The notes: a model not told the origin generated them from the letters alone. Positions 7,423 through 16,585 are shown, numbered from the stretch's first letter. The stretch: 64,000 nt of DNA from Micromonospora haikouensis (GCF_900091595.1 NZ_FMCW01000023.1:1-64000), one strand, 5' to 3'. Made by a program: numbers and translations.

Positions 7423-10083
7423 ATGCTCAAGTACGTCTACGACTTCTTCGAGGGTGACCGGAGCCGGGCGGACCTGCTGGGCGGCAAGGGGGCGAACCTG
7501 GCGGAGATGACGCGGCTCGGGCTGCCCGTGCCGCCGGGCTTCACGATCAGCACGGCCGCCTGCCGGGCGTACCTCGCGCAGGGTGCACCGCCGGCCGGCC
7601 TGTTCGACGAGGTGAACGCCCACCTGCGGGAGGTGGAGGCGCGGCTGGGCCGGTGGCTCGGCGACCGGCACGACCCGCTGCTGCTGGCCGTGCGCTCCGG
7701 CGGCCGGTTCTCGATGCCGGGGATGATGGAGACGATCCTCGACATCGGGCTCAACGACGCGACCGTGGGCGGACTGGCCGCGCACAGCGGGGACGAGCGG
7801 TTCGCCTGGGACTCGTACCGGCGGTTGATCCAGATGTTCGGCCGGACGGTGCACGGGGTGCCGGCCGAGGAATTCGAGCGGGAGCTGGCGGCGGTGCGGG
7901 CGGCGGCCGGGCCGGGCCGGCCGGGTGCGGCGGCGCTGCGCGACCTGGTGGAGACGTACAAGAAGGTGTACGCCCACCACGTGGGGCACGACTTCCCGCA
8001 GTCCCCGCACGAGCAGCTCTACCTGGCCATCCGGTCGGTCTTCGAGTCGTGGAACGCCGACCGGGCGGTGCTGTACCGCCGCCGCGAGCACATCCCGGAC
8101 GACCTGGGCACGGCGGTCAACGTGATGGCGATGGTCTTCGGCAACCTGGGCCCCGACTCGGGCACGGGGGTCGCGTTCACCCGCGACCCGGCCACCGGCG
8201 CGCCCGGGGTGTACGGCGACTACCTGCCCGACGCGCAGGGCGAGGACGTGGTGGCGGGCATCCGCAACACCGTCGGCCTGCCGGAGCTGGAGCGGATCGA
8301 CCCGGTGAGCTTCCGCCGGCTCACGGAGATCATGCGGACGCTGGAGCGGCACTACCGGGACCTGTGCGACGTGGAGTTCACCATCGAGCGCGGGAAGCTG
8401 TGGATGCTGCAGACCCGGGTCGGCAAGCGCACCCCGGCCGCCGCGTTCGTGATCGCCGCGCAGCTCGTCGACGAGGGCCTGATCAGCGCGGACGAGGCGC
8501 TGCACCGGGTGAGCGGAGGGCAGCTCGCGCAGCTGATGTTCCCCGGCTTCGACCCCGACGCCGCGCCCGTGCCGCTGGCCACCGGCGTCGGCGCGTCGCC
8601 CGGTGCCGCCGTGGGGCGGGTGGTGTTCGACTCCGCCGCCGCGGCGGCGGCCACCGAGCCGGTGATCCTGGTGCGGCGCGAGACCAACCCCGACGACCTG
8701 CCCGGCATGATCGCCGCGCAGGGGGTGCTGACCTCGCGGGGTGGCAAGACGTCGCACGCCGCGGTGGTGGCCCGGGGCATGGGCCGCACCTGCGTCTGCG
8801 GGGCCGAGGCGGTGCGGATCGACCCGGAGCGCGGCGAGTTCACCGTCGGCGACCGGGTGGTCCGGGCCGGCGACGTGATCTCCATCGACGGCAGCACCGG
8901 CCGGGTGTACGCCGGGTCGGTGCCGGTGCGGCCCTCCCCCGTCGCCCGCTACCTCGCCGGTGAGCTGTCGCCCGAGGCCGATCCGCTGGTCGCCGCCGTG
9001 CACCGGCTGCTCGGCCACGCCGACGCCGTGCGCCGCCTCGGGGTACGCGCCAACGCCGACACCCCCGCCGACGCCCGGCGGGCCCGCGCGTTCGGCGCGG
9101 GCGGCATCGGGCTGTGCCGCACCGAGCACATGTTCCTCGGCGAGCGCCGCGAGCTGGTGGAACGGCTGATCCTGGCCGACGCTCCGGCGGAGCGGGACGC
9201 GGCCCTGGCGGCGCTGCTGCCGTTGCAGCGGGCCGACTTCGTCGGCATCCTCGCCGCGATGGACGGGCTGCCGGTGACGATCCGGCTGATCGACCCGCCG
9301 CTGCACGAGTTCCTGCCCCCGCTGCACGAGCTGACCGCCCGGGTGGCCCGCGCCGAGGCGCTGGGCGAGGACCCGGGGCGCGACGGGGCGCTGCTGGTCG
9401 CGGTGCGCCGGATGCACGAGGCGAACCCGATGCTGGGGCTGCGCGGGGTGCGGCTCGGACTGGTCGTGCCGGGGCTGTTCGCGATGCAGGTGCGGGCGGT
9501 CGCCGAGGCGGCGGCCCAGCGGCGGCGCGACGGCGGCGATCCCCGGCCCGAGATCATGGTGCCGCTGGTCGGCGACGTGCGGGAGCTGACCGCGGTGCGG
9601 GTCGAGGCCGAGCGGGTGCTCGCCGGGGTCGAGGGCACGCCGGAGATCCCGATCGGCACGATGATCGAGGTGCCCCGGGCGGCGCTGACCGCCGGGGAGA
9701 TCGCCGCCGAGGCGCGGTTCTTCTCCTTCGGCACCAACGACCTGACCCAGACGGCGTGGGCGTTCTCCCGCGACGACGTGGAGGGGGCGTTCTTCGGGGC
9801 GTACCTGGAACGCGGGATCTTCCCGGTCTCCCCGTTCGAGAGCATCGACACCGCCGGGGTGGGGCGGCTGGTCCGCCTGGCCGTGGCCGAGGGTCGGGCG
9901 GCCCGGCCGGAGCTGACCGTCGGCGTGTGCGGCGAGCACGGCGGCGACCCCGACTCGGTCGAGTTCTTCGCCGAGGTCGGCCTCGACTACGTCTCCTGCT
10001 CGCCGTACCGGATCCCGATCGCCCGCCTGGCCGCCGGACGGGCCGCGGTGCGCCCAGCCGACGCGCCGTCCGACAGCCGTTGA
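7423..10083 (+). CDS. ppdK: pyruvate, phosphate dikinase
   Basis: An 886-residue cytoplasmic enzyme interconverting pyruvate + ATP + Pi and phosphoenolpyruvate + AMP + PPi. The N-terminal nucleotide-binding part starts KYVYDFFEGD and LLGGKGANLAEMTRLGLPVPPGF. The phosphohistidine domain has GGKTSHAAVVARGMGR with catalytic His445. The C-terminal PEP/pyruvate barrel ends with the acid/base cysteine in GVCGEHGGDP (Cys836). The ATG chosen follows GGAGTGGAGGG and gives normal PPDK length; upstream in-frame sequence lies in the intergenic and acetyltransferase region. It precedes fermentative genes, where PP-dependent glycolysis or anaplerosis would fit. Confidence 0.96.
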   Translation: MLKYVYDFFEGDRSRADLLGGKGANLAEMTRLGLPVPPGFTISTAACRAYLAQGAPPAGLFDEVNAHLREVEARLGRWLGDRHDPLLLAVRSGGRFSMPGMMETILDIGLNDATVGGLAAHSGDERFAWDSYRRLIQMFGRTVHGVPAEEFERELAAVRAAAGPGRPGAAALRDLVETYKKVYAHHVGHDFPQSPHEQLYLAIRSVFESWNADRAVLYRRREHIPDDLGTAVNVMAMVFGNLGPDSGTGVAFTRDPATGAPGVYGDYLPDAQGEDVVAGIRNTVGLPELERIDPVSFRRLTEIMRTLERHYRDLCDVEFTIERGKLWMLQTRVGKRTPAAAFVIAAQLVDEGLISADEALHRVSGGQLAQLMFPGFDPDAAPVPLATGVGASPGAAVGRVVFDSAAAAAATEPVILVRRETNPDDLPGMIAAQGVLTSRGGKTSHAAVVARGMGRTCVCGAEAVRIDPERGEFTVGDRVVRAGDVISIDGSTGRVYAGSVPVRPSPVARYLAGELSPEADPLVAAVHRLLGHADAVRRLGVRANADTPADARRARAFGAGGIGLCRTEHMFLGERRELVERLILADAPAERDAALAALLPLQRADFVGILAAMDGLPVTIRLIDPPLHEFLPPLHELTARVARAEALGEDPGRDGALLVAVRRMHEANPMLGLRGVRLGLVVPGLFAMQVRAVAEAAAQRRRDGGDPRPEIMVPLVGDVRELTAVRVEAERVLAGVEGTPEIPIGTMIEVPRAALTAGEIAAEARFFSFGTNDLTQTAWAFSRDDVEGAFFGAYLERGIFPVSPFESIDTAGVGRLVRLAVAEGRAARPELTVGVCGEHGGDPDSVEFFAEVGLDYVSCSPYRIPIARLAAGRAAVRPADAPSDSR

Positions 10084-10144
10084 CCCGACGACGGCTGTGC
10101 TGACCCGGCAGCCGCTGACCCGACAACCGAACGGAGGTCGCGCC

Positions 10145-10660
10145 ATGACCGCGATCCTGAACGCCACCGGACCCGCCCCGCTCTCCCCGCCCCCGCGACC
10201 GCCGTCGTCCGCTGCGCAGCAACCGGCGGCGCAGGCACCGGCGGCGCTGCCGTCGTCGGCGCAGGCGTGCCCGGAGGCCGGGCAGCGGTCCGGCGGACAG
10301 GTCGGGCCCGTGCTCGTCCTGCCCGGCACGTCGCCGGCGGCAGTGGTGCCGGTGGCCCGCGACGGCCGACCGGTCGGCGCGTTCGTGCTCGCCGGTGGGC
10401 GGGTGCGCTACCGCGCGCTGGTCGACCCGGACCAGGTGCTCGCCGCGGCGGCCGGGGCGCTGGCCGTCGGGCTGGTCACCGCTGCGGTGGCGGTGGTGGC
10501 CGGCCGACGCCGCCCGCCGGCCATCGGCACGGTGCGGATGGGACCGGGCGGGTGGGTGAGCCTGCGGGGCGTGCGTGCCCCGGCCCTGCGCTCGACCGCC
10601 CCCCGCCCCTGGTGGGCCCACGTCCTACGCGCCCACCGCCTCCCCGCATCCCCCCGCTGA
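10145..10660 (+). CDS. hypothetical membrane protein, Pro/Ala-rich N-terminus
   Basis: A 171-residue protein I do not recognise. The first 60 residues are rich in Pro, Ala and Gln and probably disordered. A short strand-like part (PVLVLPGTSPAAVVPVARDGRPVGAFVL) follows, then one clear membrane helix (about 98-117, VLAAAAGALAVGLVTAAVAVVAG) and a basic C-terminal tail. The ATG has a good Shine-Dalgarno (GGAGGTCGCGCC before ATG). It sits 60 bp after ppdK on the same strand and is probably cotranscribed with it. Confidence 0.6.
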   Translation: MTAILNATGPAPLSPPPRPPSSAAQQPAAQAPAALPSSAQACPEAGQRSGGQVGPVLVLPGTSPAAVVPVARDGRPVGAFVLAGGRVRYRALVDPDQVLAAAAGALAVGLVTAAVAVVAGRRRPPAIGTVRMGPGGWVSLRGVRAPALRSTAPRPWWAHVLRAHRLPASPR

Positions 10661-10704
10661 CCCGCTACCCCGCTGTCCCGCTGATCCGGGTGGCCCCCTG
10701 GTTC

Positions 10705-10764
10705 GGTGATCAAGAGGTTTGCGTCAGGTTTCGCCCCGGCCATGACGCAAACCTCTTGATCACC
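10705..10764. repeat. 22-bp inverted repeat (intergenic palindrome family A)
   Basis: A perfect 22-bp inverted repeat, GGTGATCAAGAGGTTTGCGTCA (10705-10726) pairing with 10743-10764 across a 16-base loop. It lies between the hypothetical membrane gene and adhP. From memory this AAGAGGTTTGCGTC palindrome is common between genes in Micromonospora. It could act as a terminator or structured spacer, but it lacks a T-run. Confidence 0.75.
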
Positions 10765-10908
10765 CGGCGAGGGCGGGGGGGGTGGGCGGTGGAGCGGGGT
10801 GGGTGGGGGGGCGAAGGTCCTGGGTGGGGTGGTCCGGGGACTCTGCCTTCGGCGGGGCGGGCGGAGCAGATTGAGGGTGGAAGCGACAACGGAGCTGGGA
10901 GGCCCCCG

Positions 10909-11919
10909 ATGCGTGCGAGTGTCGTCACCGCGTTCGACCGTCCACTGGAGATGTTCGACCTGCCCGTGCCGGAGCCGGGCCCGGGCGAGATCCTCGTCCG
11001 GATCGAGGCCAGCGGCCTGTGCCACACCGACATCCACGCCGCGCGCGGCGACTGGCCGGTCAAGCCGAACCCGCCGTTCGTCCCCGGGCACGAGGGCGTC
11101 GGCATCGTCGAGCGGATCGGCGCGGGGGTGACCGAGCACGCCGTCGGCGACCGGGTGGCCCTGCCCTGGCTCGGCTGGGCGTGCGGGACCTGCGCGTACT
11201 GCGTCACGGGGTGGGAGACGCTGTGCGAGTCGCAGCGCAACACCGGGTACGCCATCGACGGCGCGCACGCCGAGTACGCGGTCGCGTCGGCCCGCTACGC
11301 CGTGGCCGTCCCCGCCGGGGTGGAACCGGCCGAGGCGGCCCCGCTGACCTGCGCCGGCGTCACCACGTACAAGGCGGTGAAGGTCGCCGGGGTGCGGCCC
11401 GGCGACCGGGTGGCGGTCTTCGGCATCGGCGGCCTGGGCCACCTCGCCCAGCAGTACGCGCAACTGTTCGGCGGCGAGACGGTCGCCGTCGACGTCACCG
11501 CCGAGAAGCTGGCCCTCGCCGCCTCGCTCGGCGCGACGCACACCGTCGACGCCGCCGACGTCGACCCGGTCGAGGCGATCACCGCGCTCGGCGGGGTGGA
11601 CGTGGCGATCGTGCTGGCCGCCGACCCGCGCGTCGTCGAGCAGGCGCACCGCTGCCTGCGCCGCGGCGGCCGGCTGGTGCTGGTGTCGCTGCCGAAGGAC
11701 AACGAGGTCACCCTGCCGGTCTTCGAGACCGTGCTCAAGGGCATCACCGTCATCGGCTCGATCGTGGGCACCCGCGCCGACCTGGCGGAGGTGTTCCGGC
11801 TGCACGCCGCCGGCCGCACCCATGTCGCGTACGAGGTGCGCAAGCTCGACGAGATCAACGAGGCGATCGAGGACGTGCTGGCCGGCCGGGTCGCCGCCCG
11901 CCTCGTGCTCCAGCCGTGA
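10909..11919 (+). CDS. adhP: zinc-dependent alcohol dehydrogenase (AdhP-like)
   Basis: A 336-residue medium-chain dehydrogenase that interconverts alcohols and aldehydes with NAD(H). Catalytic zinc ligands are Cys38 (GLCHTD) and His61-Glu62 (PGHEGVG). The structural zinc site is the four-cysteine set CGTCAYCVTGWETLC (92, 95, 98, 106). The Rossmann motif is GIGGLGHLAQQYA. The ATG follows GGGAGG with 6-base spacing. It heads a cluster with pyruvate formate-lyase and its activase, so ethanol formation or aldehyde disposal during oxygen limitation is a likely role. Confidence 0.93.
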   Translation: MRASVVTAFDRPLEMFDLPVPEPGPGEILVRIEASGLCHTDIHAARGDWPVKPNPPFVPGHEGVGIVERIGAGVTEHAVGDRVALPWLGWACGTCAYCVTGWETLCESQRNTGYAIDGAHAEYAVASARYAVAVPAGVEPAEAAPLTCAGVTTYKAVKVAGVRPGDRVAVFGIGGLGHLAQQYAQLFGGETVAVDVTAEKLALAASLGATHTVDAADVDPVEAITALGGVDVAIVLAADPRVVEQAHRCLRRGGRLVLVSLPKDNEVTLPVFETVLKGITVIGSIVGTRADLAEVFRLHAAGRTHVAYEVRKLDEINEAIEDVLAGRVAARLVLQP

Positions 11920-11951
11920 CCCGCCACCTGACCGACCGGAAGGACACGACG

Positions 11952-14198
11952 ATGACCGGCACCGAGCACATCCGCGACCCGTGGCGGGGCTTCGCCGAGG
12001 GGGCGTGGCGCACCACGATCGACGTGGCGGACTTCGTGCGCCGCAACCACGAGCCGTACACCGGCGACGCCGGCTTCCTCGCCGGCCCGACCGAGCGGAC
12101 CCTGGCGGTCTGGGGACGGCTCACCGACATGTTCGGCGAGGAGCGCCGCCGCGGCGTGTACGACGTCGACGCGGCCACCCCGTCCACGATCACCGCCCAC
12201 GCCCCCGGGTACATCGACGCCGACCGGGAGCTGATCGTCGGGTTGCAGACCGACGCGCCGCTGCGCCGGGCGATCATGCCGGCCGGCGGGCTGCGGATGG
12301 TCGAGACCGCGCTGCGGGCGTACGGCTACGAGCCGGACCCGGCGGTGCACCGGATCTACACCCGCTACCGCCGGACCCACAACGACGCGGTGTTCGACGC
12401 GTACCCGTCGGACGTCCTCGCGGCGCGGCGCTCGCACATCATCACCGGCCTGCCCGACGCGTACGGGCGGGGCCGGATCATCGGCGACTACCGGCGGGTG
12501 GCCCTGTACGGGGTGGACCGGCTCGTCGCCGAGCGCCGGGCGCTGAAGGCGGCCCTGGACGACCGGCCGTCGACCGACGACGTGATCCGCGAGCGGGAGG
12601 AGCTGGCCGAGCAGATCCGCGCCCTCGGCGAGCTGACGCAGATGGCCGCCGCCTACGGCTACGACGTCTCCGGCCCCGCCACGACCGGCCGCGAGGCGAT
12701 CCAGTGGCTGTACTTCGCGTACCTGGCCGCCACGAAGGAGCAGAACGGCGCGGCGATGTCGCTCGGGCGGACCGCGAACTTCGTGGACGCCTACCTGCGG
12801 CGGGACCTCGCCGAGGGGCGGCTGGACGAGGCCGGCGCGCAGGAACTGGTCGACGACTTCGTGATCAAGCTGCGGATCGTGCGGTTCCTGCGCACCCCCG
12901 AGTACGACCAGCTCTTCTCCGGCGACCCGACGTGGGTCACCGAGTCCCTCGGCGGCATCGGCGCCGACGGCCGGCCGCTGGTGACCCGCACCAGCTTCCG
13001 CTACCTGCAGACCCTCTACAACCTGGGGCCGGCACCGGAGCCGAACCTGACCGTGCTGTGGTCGCCCCGGCTCCCCGAGGGGTTCAAGCGGTTCTGCGCC
13101 CAGGTGTCGCTGGACACCAGCGCCATCCAGTACGAGAACGACGAGCTGATCCGGCCCGCGTACGACGACGACACCGCGATCGCCTGCTGCGTGTCGGCGA
13201 TGCGGGTCGGCAAGGACATGCAGTTCTTCGGGGCGCGGGCGAACCTGGCCAAGGCGCTGCTGTACGCGATCAACGGCGGCCGGGACGAGCTGACCGGCGA
13301 CCAGGTCGCCCCACCCGCCCCGCCGGTCGGCGGCGAGACGCTCGACTACGACGAGGTGCTCGCCGCGTACGACCGGACGCTGGACTGGCTGGCCGAGACG
13401 TACGTGGACGCGCTGAACGTCATCCACCACATGCACGACCGGTACGCCTACGAGCGGCTGGAGATGGCGCTGCACGACCACCCGGTGCACCGGTTCATGG
13501 CCACCGGGGTCGCCGGGCTGTCGGTGGCGGTGGACAGCCTCGCCGCCATCCGGTACGGCCGGGTGAAGGTGCTGCGCGACGCCACCGGGCTGGCCGTCGA
13601 CTACGCCGTGGAGGGCGAGCCGCCCACGTACGGCAACGACGACGACCGGGCCGACGAGATCGCGGTGTGGCTGGTGGAGACGTTCGCGGAGAAGCTGCGC
13701 CGGCAGCGCACCTACCGCGACGCGGAGCTGACCATGTCGGTGCTCACCATCACCTCGAACGTGGTGTACGGCAAGCACACCGGCACCACCCCCGACGGGC
13801 GGCGGGCCGGCGAGCCGTTCGCCCCCGGCGCGAACCCGATGAACGGGCGGGACACCCACGGCCTGGTCGCGTCGGCGCTGTCGGTGGCGAAGCTGCCGTA
13901 CGGCGCGGCGCGCGACGGGATCTCGTTGACCGGCACGGTGACCCCCGACGGGCTGGGGCACACCCGCGACGAGCGGATCGCCAACCTGGCCGGGGTGCTC
14001 GACGGGTACGCCGACGCGGGCGGGTTCCACCTCAACGTCAACGTGCTGGACCGGGCGACCCTGCTCGACGCGATGGCCCACCCGGAGCGCTACCCGCAGC
14101 TCACCGTCCGGGTCTCCGGATACGCGGTGAACTTCGTCCGGCTCACGCCGGAGCAGCAGCGCGACGTGGTGTCCCGCACCTTCCACGGTTCGCTGTGA
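11952..14198 (+). CDS. pflB: formate C-acetyltransferase (pyruvate formate-lyase)
   Basis: A 748-residue glycyl radical enzyme converting pyruvate + CoA to acetyl-CoA + formate. The catalytic cysteine pair is seen in IACCVSAMRVGKD (Cys412-Cys413). The radical glycine is Gly723 in the RVSGYAVNF motif near the C-terminus. The length matches true PFLs rather than shorter diol-dehydratase relatives. It starts 32 bp after adhP, and its stop overlaps the start of the activase gene. The radical is destroyed by oxygen, so this points to a microaerobic or anaerobic phase in an otherwise aerobic-type organism. Confidence 0.96.
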   Translation: MTGTEHIRDPWRGFAEGAWRTTIDVADFVRRNHEPYTGDAGFLAGPTERTLAVWGRLTDMFGEERRRGVYDVDAATPSTITAHAPGYIDADRELIVGLQTDAPLRRAIMPAGGLRMVETALRAYGYEPDPAVHRIYTRYRRTHNDAVFDAYPSDVLAARRSHIITGLPDAYGRGRIIGDYRRVALYGVDRLVAERRALKAALDDRPSTDDVIREREELAEQIRALGELTQMAAAYGYDVSGPATTGREAIQWLYFAYLAATKEQNGAAMSLGRTANFVDAYLRRDLAEGRLDEAGAQELVDDFVIKLRIVRFLRTPEYDQLFSGDPTWVTESLGGIGADGRPLVTRTSFRYLQTLYNLGPAPEPNLTVLWSPRLPEGFKRFCAQVSLDTSAIQYENDELIRPAYDDDTAIACCVSAMRVGKDMQFFGARANLAKALLYAINGGRDELTGDQVAPPAPPVGGETLDYDEVLAAYDRTLDWLAETYVDALNVIHHMHDRYAYERLEMALHDHPVHRFMATGVAGLSVAVDSLAAIRYGRVKVLRDATGLAVDYAVEGEPPTYGNDDDRADEIAVWLVETFAEKLRRQRTYRDAELTMSVLTITSNVVYGKHTGTTPDGRRAGEPFAPGANPMNGRDTHGLVASALSVAKLPYGAARDGISLTGTVTPDGLGHTRDERIANLAGVLDGYADAGGFHLNVNVLDRATLLDAMAHPERYPQLTVRVSGYAVNFVRLTPEQQRDVVSRTFHGSL

Positions 14199-15034
14199 CC
14201 GGGCCGCTGGCGACCGGCCGGGCCGGCGGGGCGGGCGCCCCGCCGGCCGGGGCCGCGCCGCTGCCGGCACGGGCCGGGCGAGGGCCCGCCGGGGACGGGC
14301 GGGAGCTGACCGGGGCGGTGCACTCGTGGGACCTGTCGATCGGGGTGGACGGCCCCGGGACCCGGTTCGTGGCGTTCCTGGCGGGCTGCCCGCTGCGCTG
14401 CCGGTTCTGCCACAGCCCGGACACCTGGTACCGGCGCAGCGGCCGGCACCAGACGGTCGACGAGCTGATGGCTCAGGTGGAGCGGTACCGGCGGTTCATC
14501 TCGGTGGCCGGCGGCGGGGTGACGATCAGCGGCGGCGAGCCGCTGATGCAGCCTCGGTTCACCGGCGAGGTGCTGCGCCGCTGCCACGCCCTGGGCCTGC
14601 ACACCGCCCTGGACACCTCCGGCTTCCTCGGTACGCGCGCCGACGACGCCCTGCTCGACGCCACCGACCTGGTGCTGCTGGACGTCAAGTCGCGCGACCC
14701 GGCGACGTACCGGCGGGTGACCCGCACCGGCGAGATCGCCCCGACCCTGCGCTTCGGCCGCCGGCTGGCGGCCCGGGGCACCCCGATCTGGATCCGGTTC
14801 GTGCTGGTGCCCGGCCTCACCGACGCGCCCGACAACGTGGCCGGGGTCGCCGACTTCGCCGCCGAGCTGCCCAGCCTGCAACGGGTGGAGGTGCTGCCGT
14901 TCCACCGGCTCGGCGCACACAAGTACGCCGAGCTGGGCCTGACGTTCCCGCTCGCCGACACCGAGCCGCCCACGCCGGAGCTGCTGGACCGGGTACGCGG
15001 CCAGTTCGCCGCCCGGGGCCTGACCGTCAACTGA
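14195..15034 (+). CDS. pflA: pyruvate formate-lyase activating enzyme (radical SAM)
   Basis: A 279-residue radical SAM protein that installs the glycyl radical on PFL. The iron-sulfur motif CPLRCRFC (CxxxCxxC, residues 65-72) is followed by HSPDTWYRR as in PflA. The SAM-binding GGE motif is in VTISGGEPLMQ. The start is a GTG sharing bases with the pflB stop (GTGA), suggesting translational coupling. The first 35 residues are an Ala/Gly/Pro-rich extension not usual in PflA, so an internal start is possible. Confidence 0.94.
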   Translation: MTGPLATGRAGGAGAPPAGAAPLPARAGRGPAGDGRELTGAVHSWDLSIGVDGPGTRFVAFLAGCPLRCRFCHSPDTWYRRSGRHQTVDELMAQVERYRRFISVAGGGVTISGGEPLMQPRFTGEVLRRCHALGLHTALDTSGFLGTRADDALLDATDLVLLDVKSRDPATYRRVTRTGEIAPTLRFGRRLAARGTPIWIRFVLVPGLTDAPDNVAGVADFAAELPSLQRVEVLPFHRLGAHKYAELGLTFPLADTEPPTPELLDRVRGQFAARGLTVN

Positions 15035-15096
15035 GCACCCGGCAGTCCCGGGACGGCGGCCCGCCGGGTCGCGGGATCATGACAGGATCGGGTGCC

Positions 15097-15402
15097 ATGA
15101 GGGAATCACGGACGTCTGATCGGGTCCTGGGCCGGCTGGCCCCGGCGCGGGCAACGGGCGCGGCGGCCACCGGCGCCCAGGCGACGGGGGCGCGGGCGGT
15201 GGGCGCGCTCTCCGCGGGGGCGATGGCCGTCGGGGCGCTGGCGATGGGGGCAAGCGCCCTGGCCGTCGTCGCGATCGGGCGGCTGGCGATCCGCCGGGCG
15301 GTGATCCGGGAGCTGCGCATCGGTCGGCTGGAGGTCGACGAGCTGATCGTGCACCGCCGCGTCGACGGCGACGCCGTCCGGGGCTCCACCGAAGCCGGGT
15401 GA
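15097..15402 (+). CDS. small Ala/Gly repeat protein
   Basis: A 101-residue protein of unknown function. The middle is built from short repeats of the type A-x-G-A (ATGAQATGARAVGALSAGAM), running into GRLAIRRAVIRELRIGRLEVDEL, which looks like a regular hydrophobic repeat that could stack as a small solenoid. No signal peptide is evident. The ATG is preceded by AGGATCGGG. It follows pflA by about 60 bp on the same strand. Confidence 0.5.
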   Translation: MRESRTSDRVLGRLAPARATGAAATGAQATGARAVGALSAGAMAVGALAMGASALAVVAIGRLAIRRAVIRELRIGRLEVDELIVHRRVDGDAVRGSTEAG

Positions 15403-15486
15403 CGTCCGGTCGCGGGGATGGTTGGCCGTGGCCAGGGTCCGGCAACCGGGGCGAGGCCGTGGGACAGGGCCGTCGATGCTGCGAGA

Positions 15487-15562
15487 CGGCGCATAGGGAG
15501 CTGAGTCATCTACGTCATCACGAGTGTGTGATGTCGTTTTCGACTCAGCTCCCTATGCGCCG
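15487..15562. repeat. 21-bp inverted repeat with nested hairpin (palindrome family B)
   Basis: A perfect 21-bp inverted repeat, 15487-15507 pairing with 15542-15562 (core GCATAGGGAGCTGAGTC). The 34-base loop holds a second, one-mismatch stem (ACGTCATCAC against GTGATGTCGT). It lies between convergent genes and may terminate both. The surrounding 15403-15631 shows no gene. From memory this element recurs in Micromonospora genomes. Confidence 0.7.
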
Positions 15563-15631
15563 GCAGGAGCCGCCCCCACCGGACGGCGCGCCCCGGGGCC
15601 AACCGGGCCAGAACCCGGCCCGAGGTCCGGG

Positions 15632-16108
15632 TCAGCCCGTCGGGGGCAGCGCCATCGGGTAGCCGTAGAGGTCGAGCAGGCGGATGCGGGCCGACTGGAG
15701 CCGGTCCACCACCACGCTCATGAACCGGGTGGTGAGCTGCCGGCCGAACGCGTCGTCGTACTCCATCATCCGGCGCACCCCGGCGGCGGTGAACTCCACG
15801 GCCGGGGTGCGGCGCACGGCGACCGCGCCGAACTGCCACCGGTACGGCGGGAACAGCCAGGACCAGCCGAGCACCCCGCCCGGGCCGATCGTGTCGATGC
15901 CCACGTCGCCGCGCCCGGGGACCGGGAAGTCCAGGGCCACCTCACCGCCCCGGACCAGCCAGAACCGCTCGGCGGGCTGACCGGCCCGGAACAGCCGGTG
16001 CCCGGGGTGCCAGACGACGGGTCGGGCGTACCCGGTGAGCCGGGGCAGCCACTCCTCGGGCACGCCGGTCAGGAACGGGTGTTCGCGGAGCATGTCGAGC
16101 GGGGTCAT
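15632..16108 (-). CDS. cyclic nucleotide-binding domain protein without DNA-binding domain
   Basis: A 158-residue protein that is essentially one CNB (Crp-type effector) domain: LFRAGQPAERFWLVRGGEVALDFPVPGRGDVGIDTIGPGGVLG follows the family beta-roll with its phosphate-cassette position. No helix-turn-helix follows; the C-terminus ends in a short helix and PMALPPTG. It is likely to be annotated as a Crp/Fnr regulator, but it cannot bind DNA by the usual domain. It lies 57 bp downstream of hsp20 on the same strand, probably in one operon. Confidence 0.75.
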   Translation of the reverse strand: MTPLDMLREHPFLTGVPEEWLPRLTGYARPVVWHPGHRLFRAGQPAERFWLVRGGEVALDFPVPGRGDVGIDTIGPGGVLGWSWLFPPYRWQFGAVAVRRTPAVEFTAAGVRRMMEYDDAFGRQLTTRFMSVVVDRLQSARIRLLDLYGYPMALPPTG

Positions 16109-16165
16109 CGGCGGGTCTCCTCGTCGTGGGAGGGGCCCGGCGCGCGGCCGGGCCCCGTGGTCACC

Positions 16166-16585
16166 TCAGTGGGCGCCGCCGTGCTCGACGGTGATCGGGA
16201 TCTCCCGGGCGGTCGGCTCCGTCTCGCCGACCGTGGCGGTGATCTCCAGGATCCCGTCGGCGTACGCGGCCCTGAGGGTCTCCTGCTTCAGCCCCGCGGG
16301 CAGCGGGACCAGCCGGGAGAAGGAGCCGTAGTGGAACTCGGTGCGGACCTTGTCGGCGTGGCTCTCCCGGCGCACCACGTCCAGCCGCAGGTTCTCCCCG
16401 GTCAGGGTGATCCGCACGTCCTTGGCCGGGTCGACGCCCGGCAGTTCGGCGCGCACCACGTACCGGTCGCCGTCGAGGTAGTCCTCGACCCTGATGGTCG
16501 GGGCCAGCATCGGCAGCCAGGACAGGTTGGTCCAGTCGAACGGCGCGAGCGTGCCGCCGCCCCTGAACTTCGTGACGGTGGACAT
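16166..16585 (-). CDS. Hsp20/alpha-crystallin small heat-shock protein
   Basis: A 139-residue small heat-shock chaperone that holds unfolding proteins in an ATP-independent way. The alpha-crystallin domain spans about 30-125: IRVEDYLDGDRYVVRAELPGVDPAKDVRITL, then LPAGLKQETLRAAYADGILEITA with the conserved A-x-x-x-G-I-L. The ATG start is fixed by GGAGGTCGAAG directly upstream. Hsp20 proteins of this type (HspX) are classic hypoxia-induced genes in mycobacteria. A DosR-like palindrome lies 61 bp upstream. Confidence 0.93.
   Translation of the reverse strand: MSTVTKFRGGGTLAPFDWTNLSWLPMLAPTIRVEDYLDGDRYVVRAELPGVDPAKDVRITLTGENLRLDVVRRESHADKVRTEFHYGSFSRLVPLPAGLKQETLRAAYADGILEITATVGETEPTAREIPITVEHGGAH

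Noticed and set aside
6709..10329. Very long minus-strand open frame (1206 codons) across ppdK
   Set aside because: It is antisense to ppdK, which has full domain conservation. The translation is Arg/His/Pro-rich low complexity, typical of shadow frames in GC-rich DNA.
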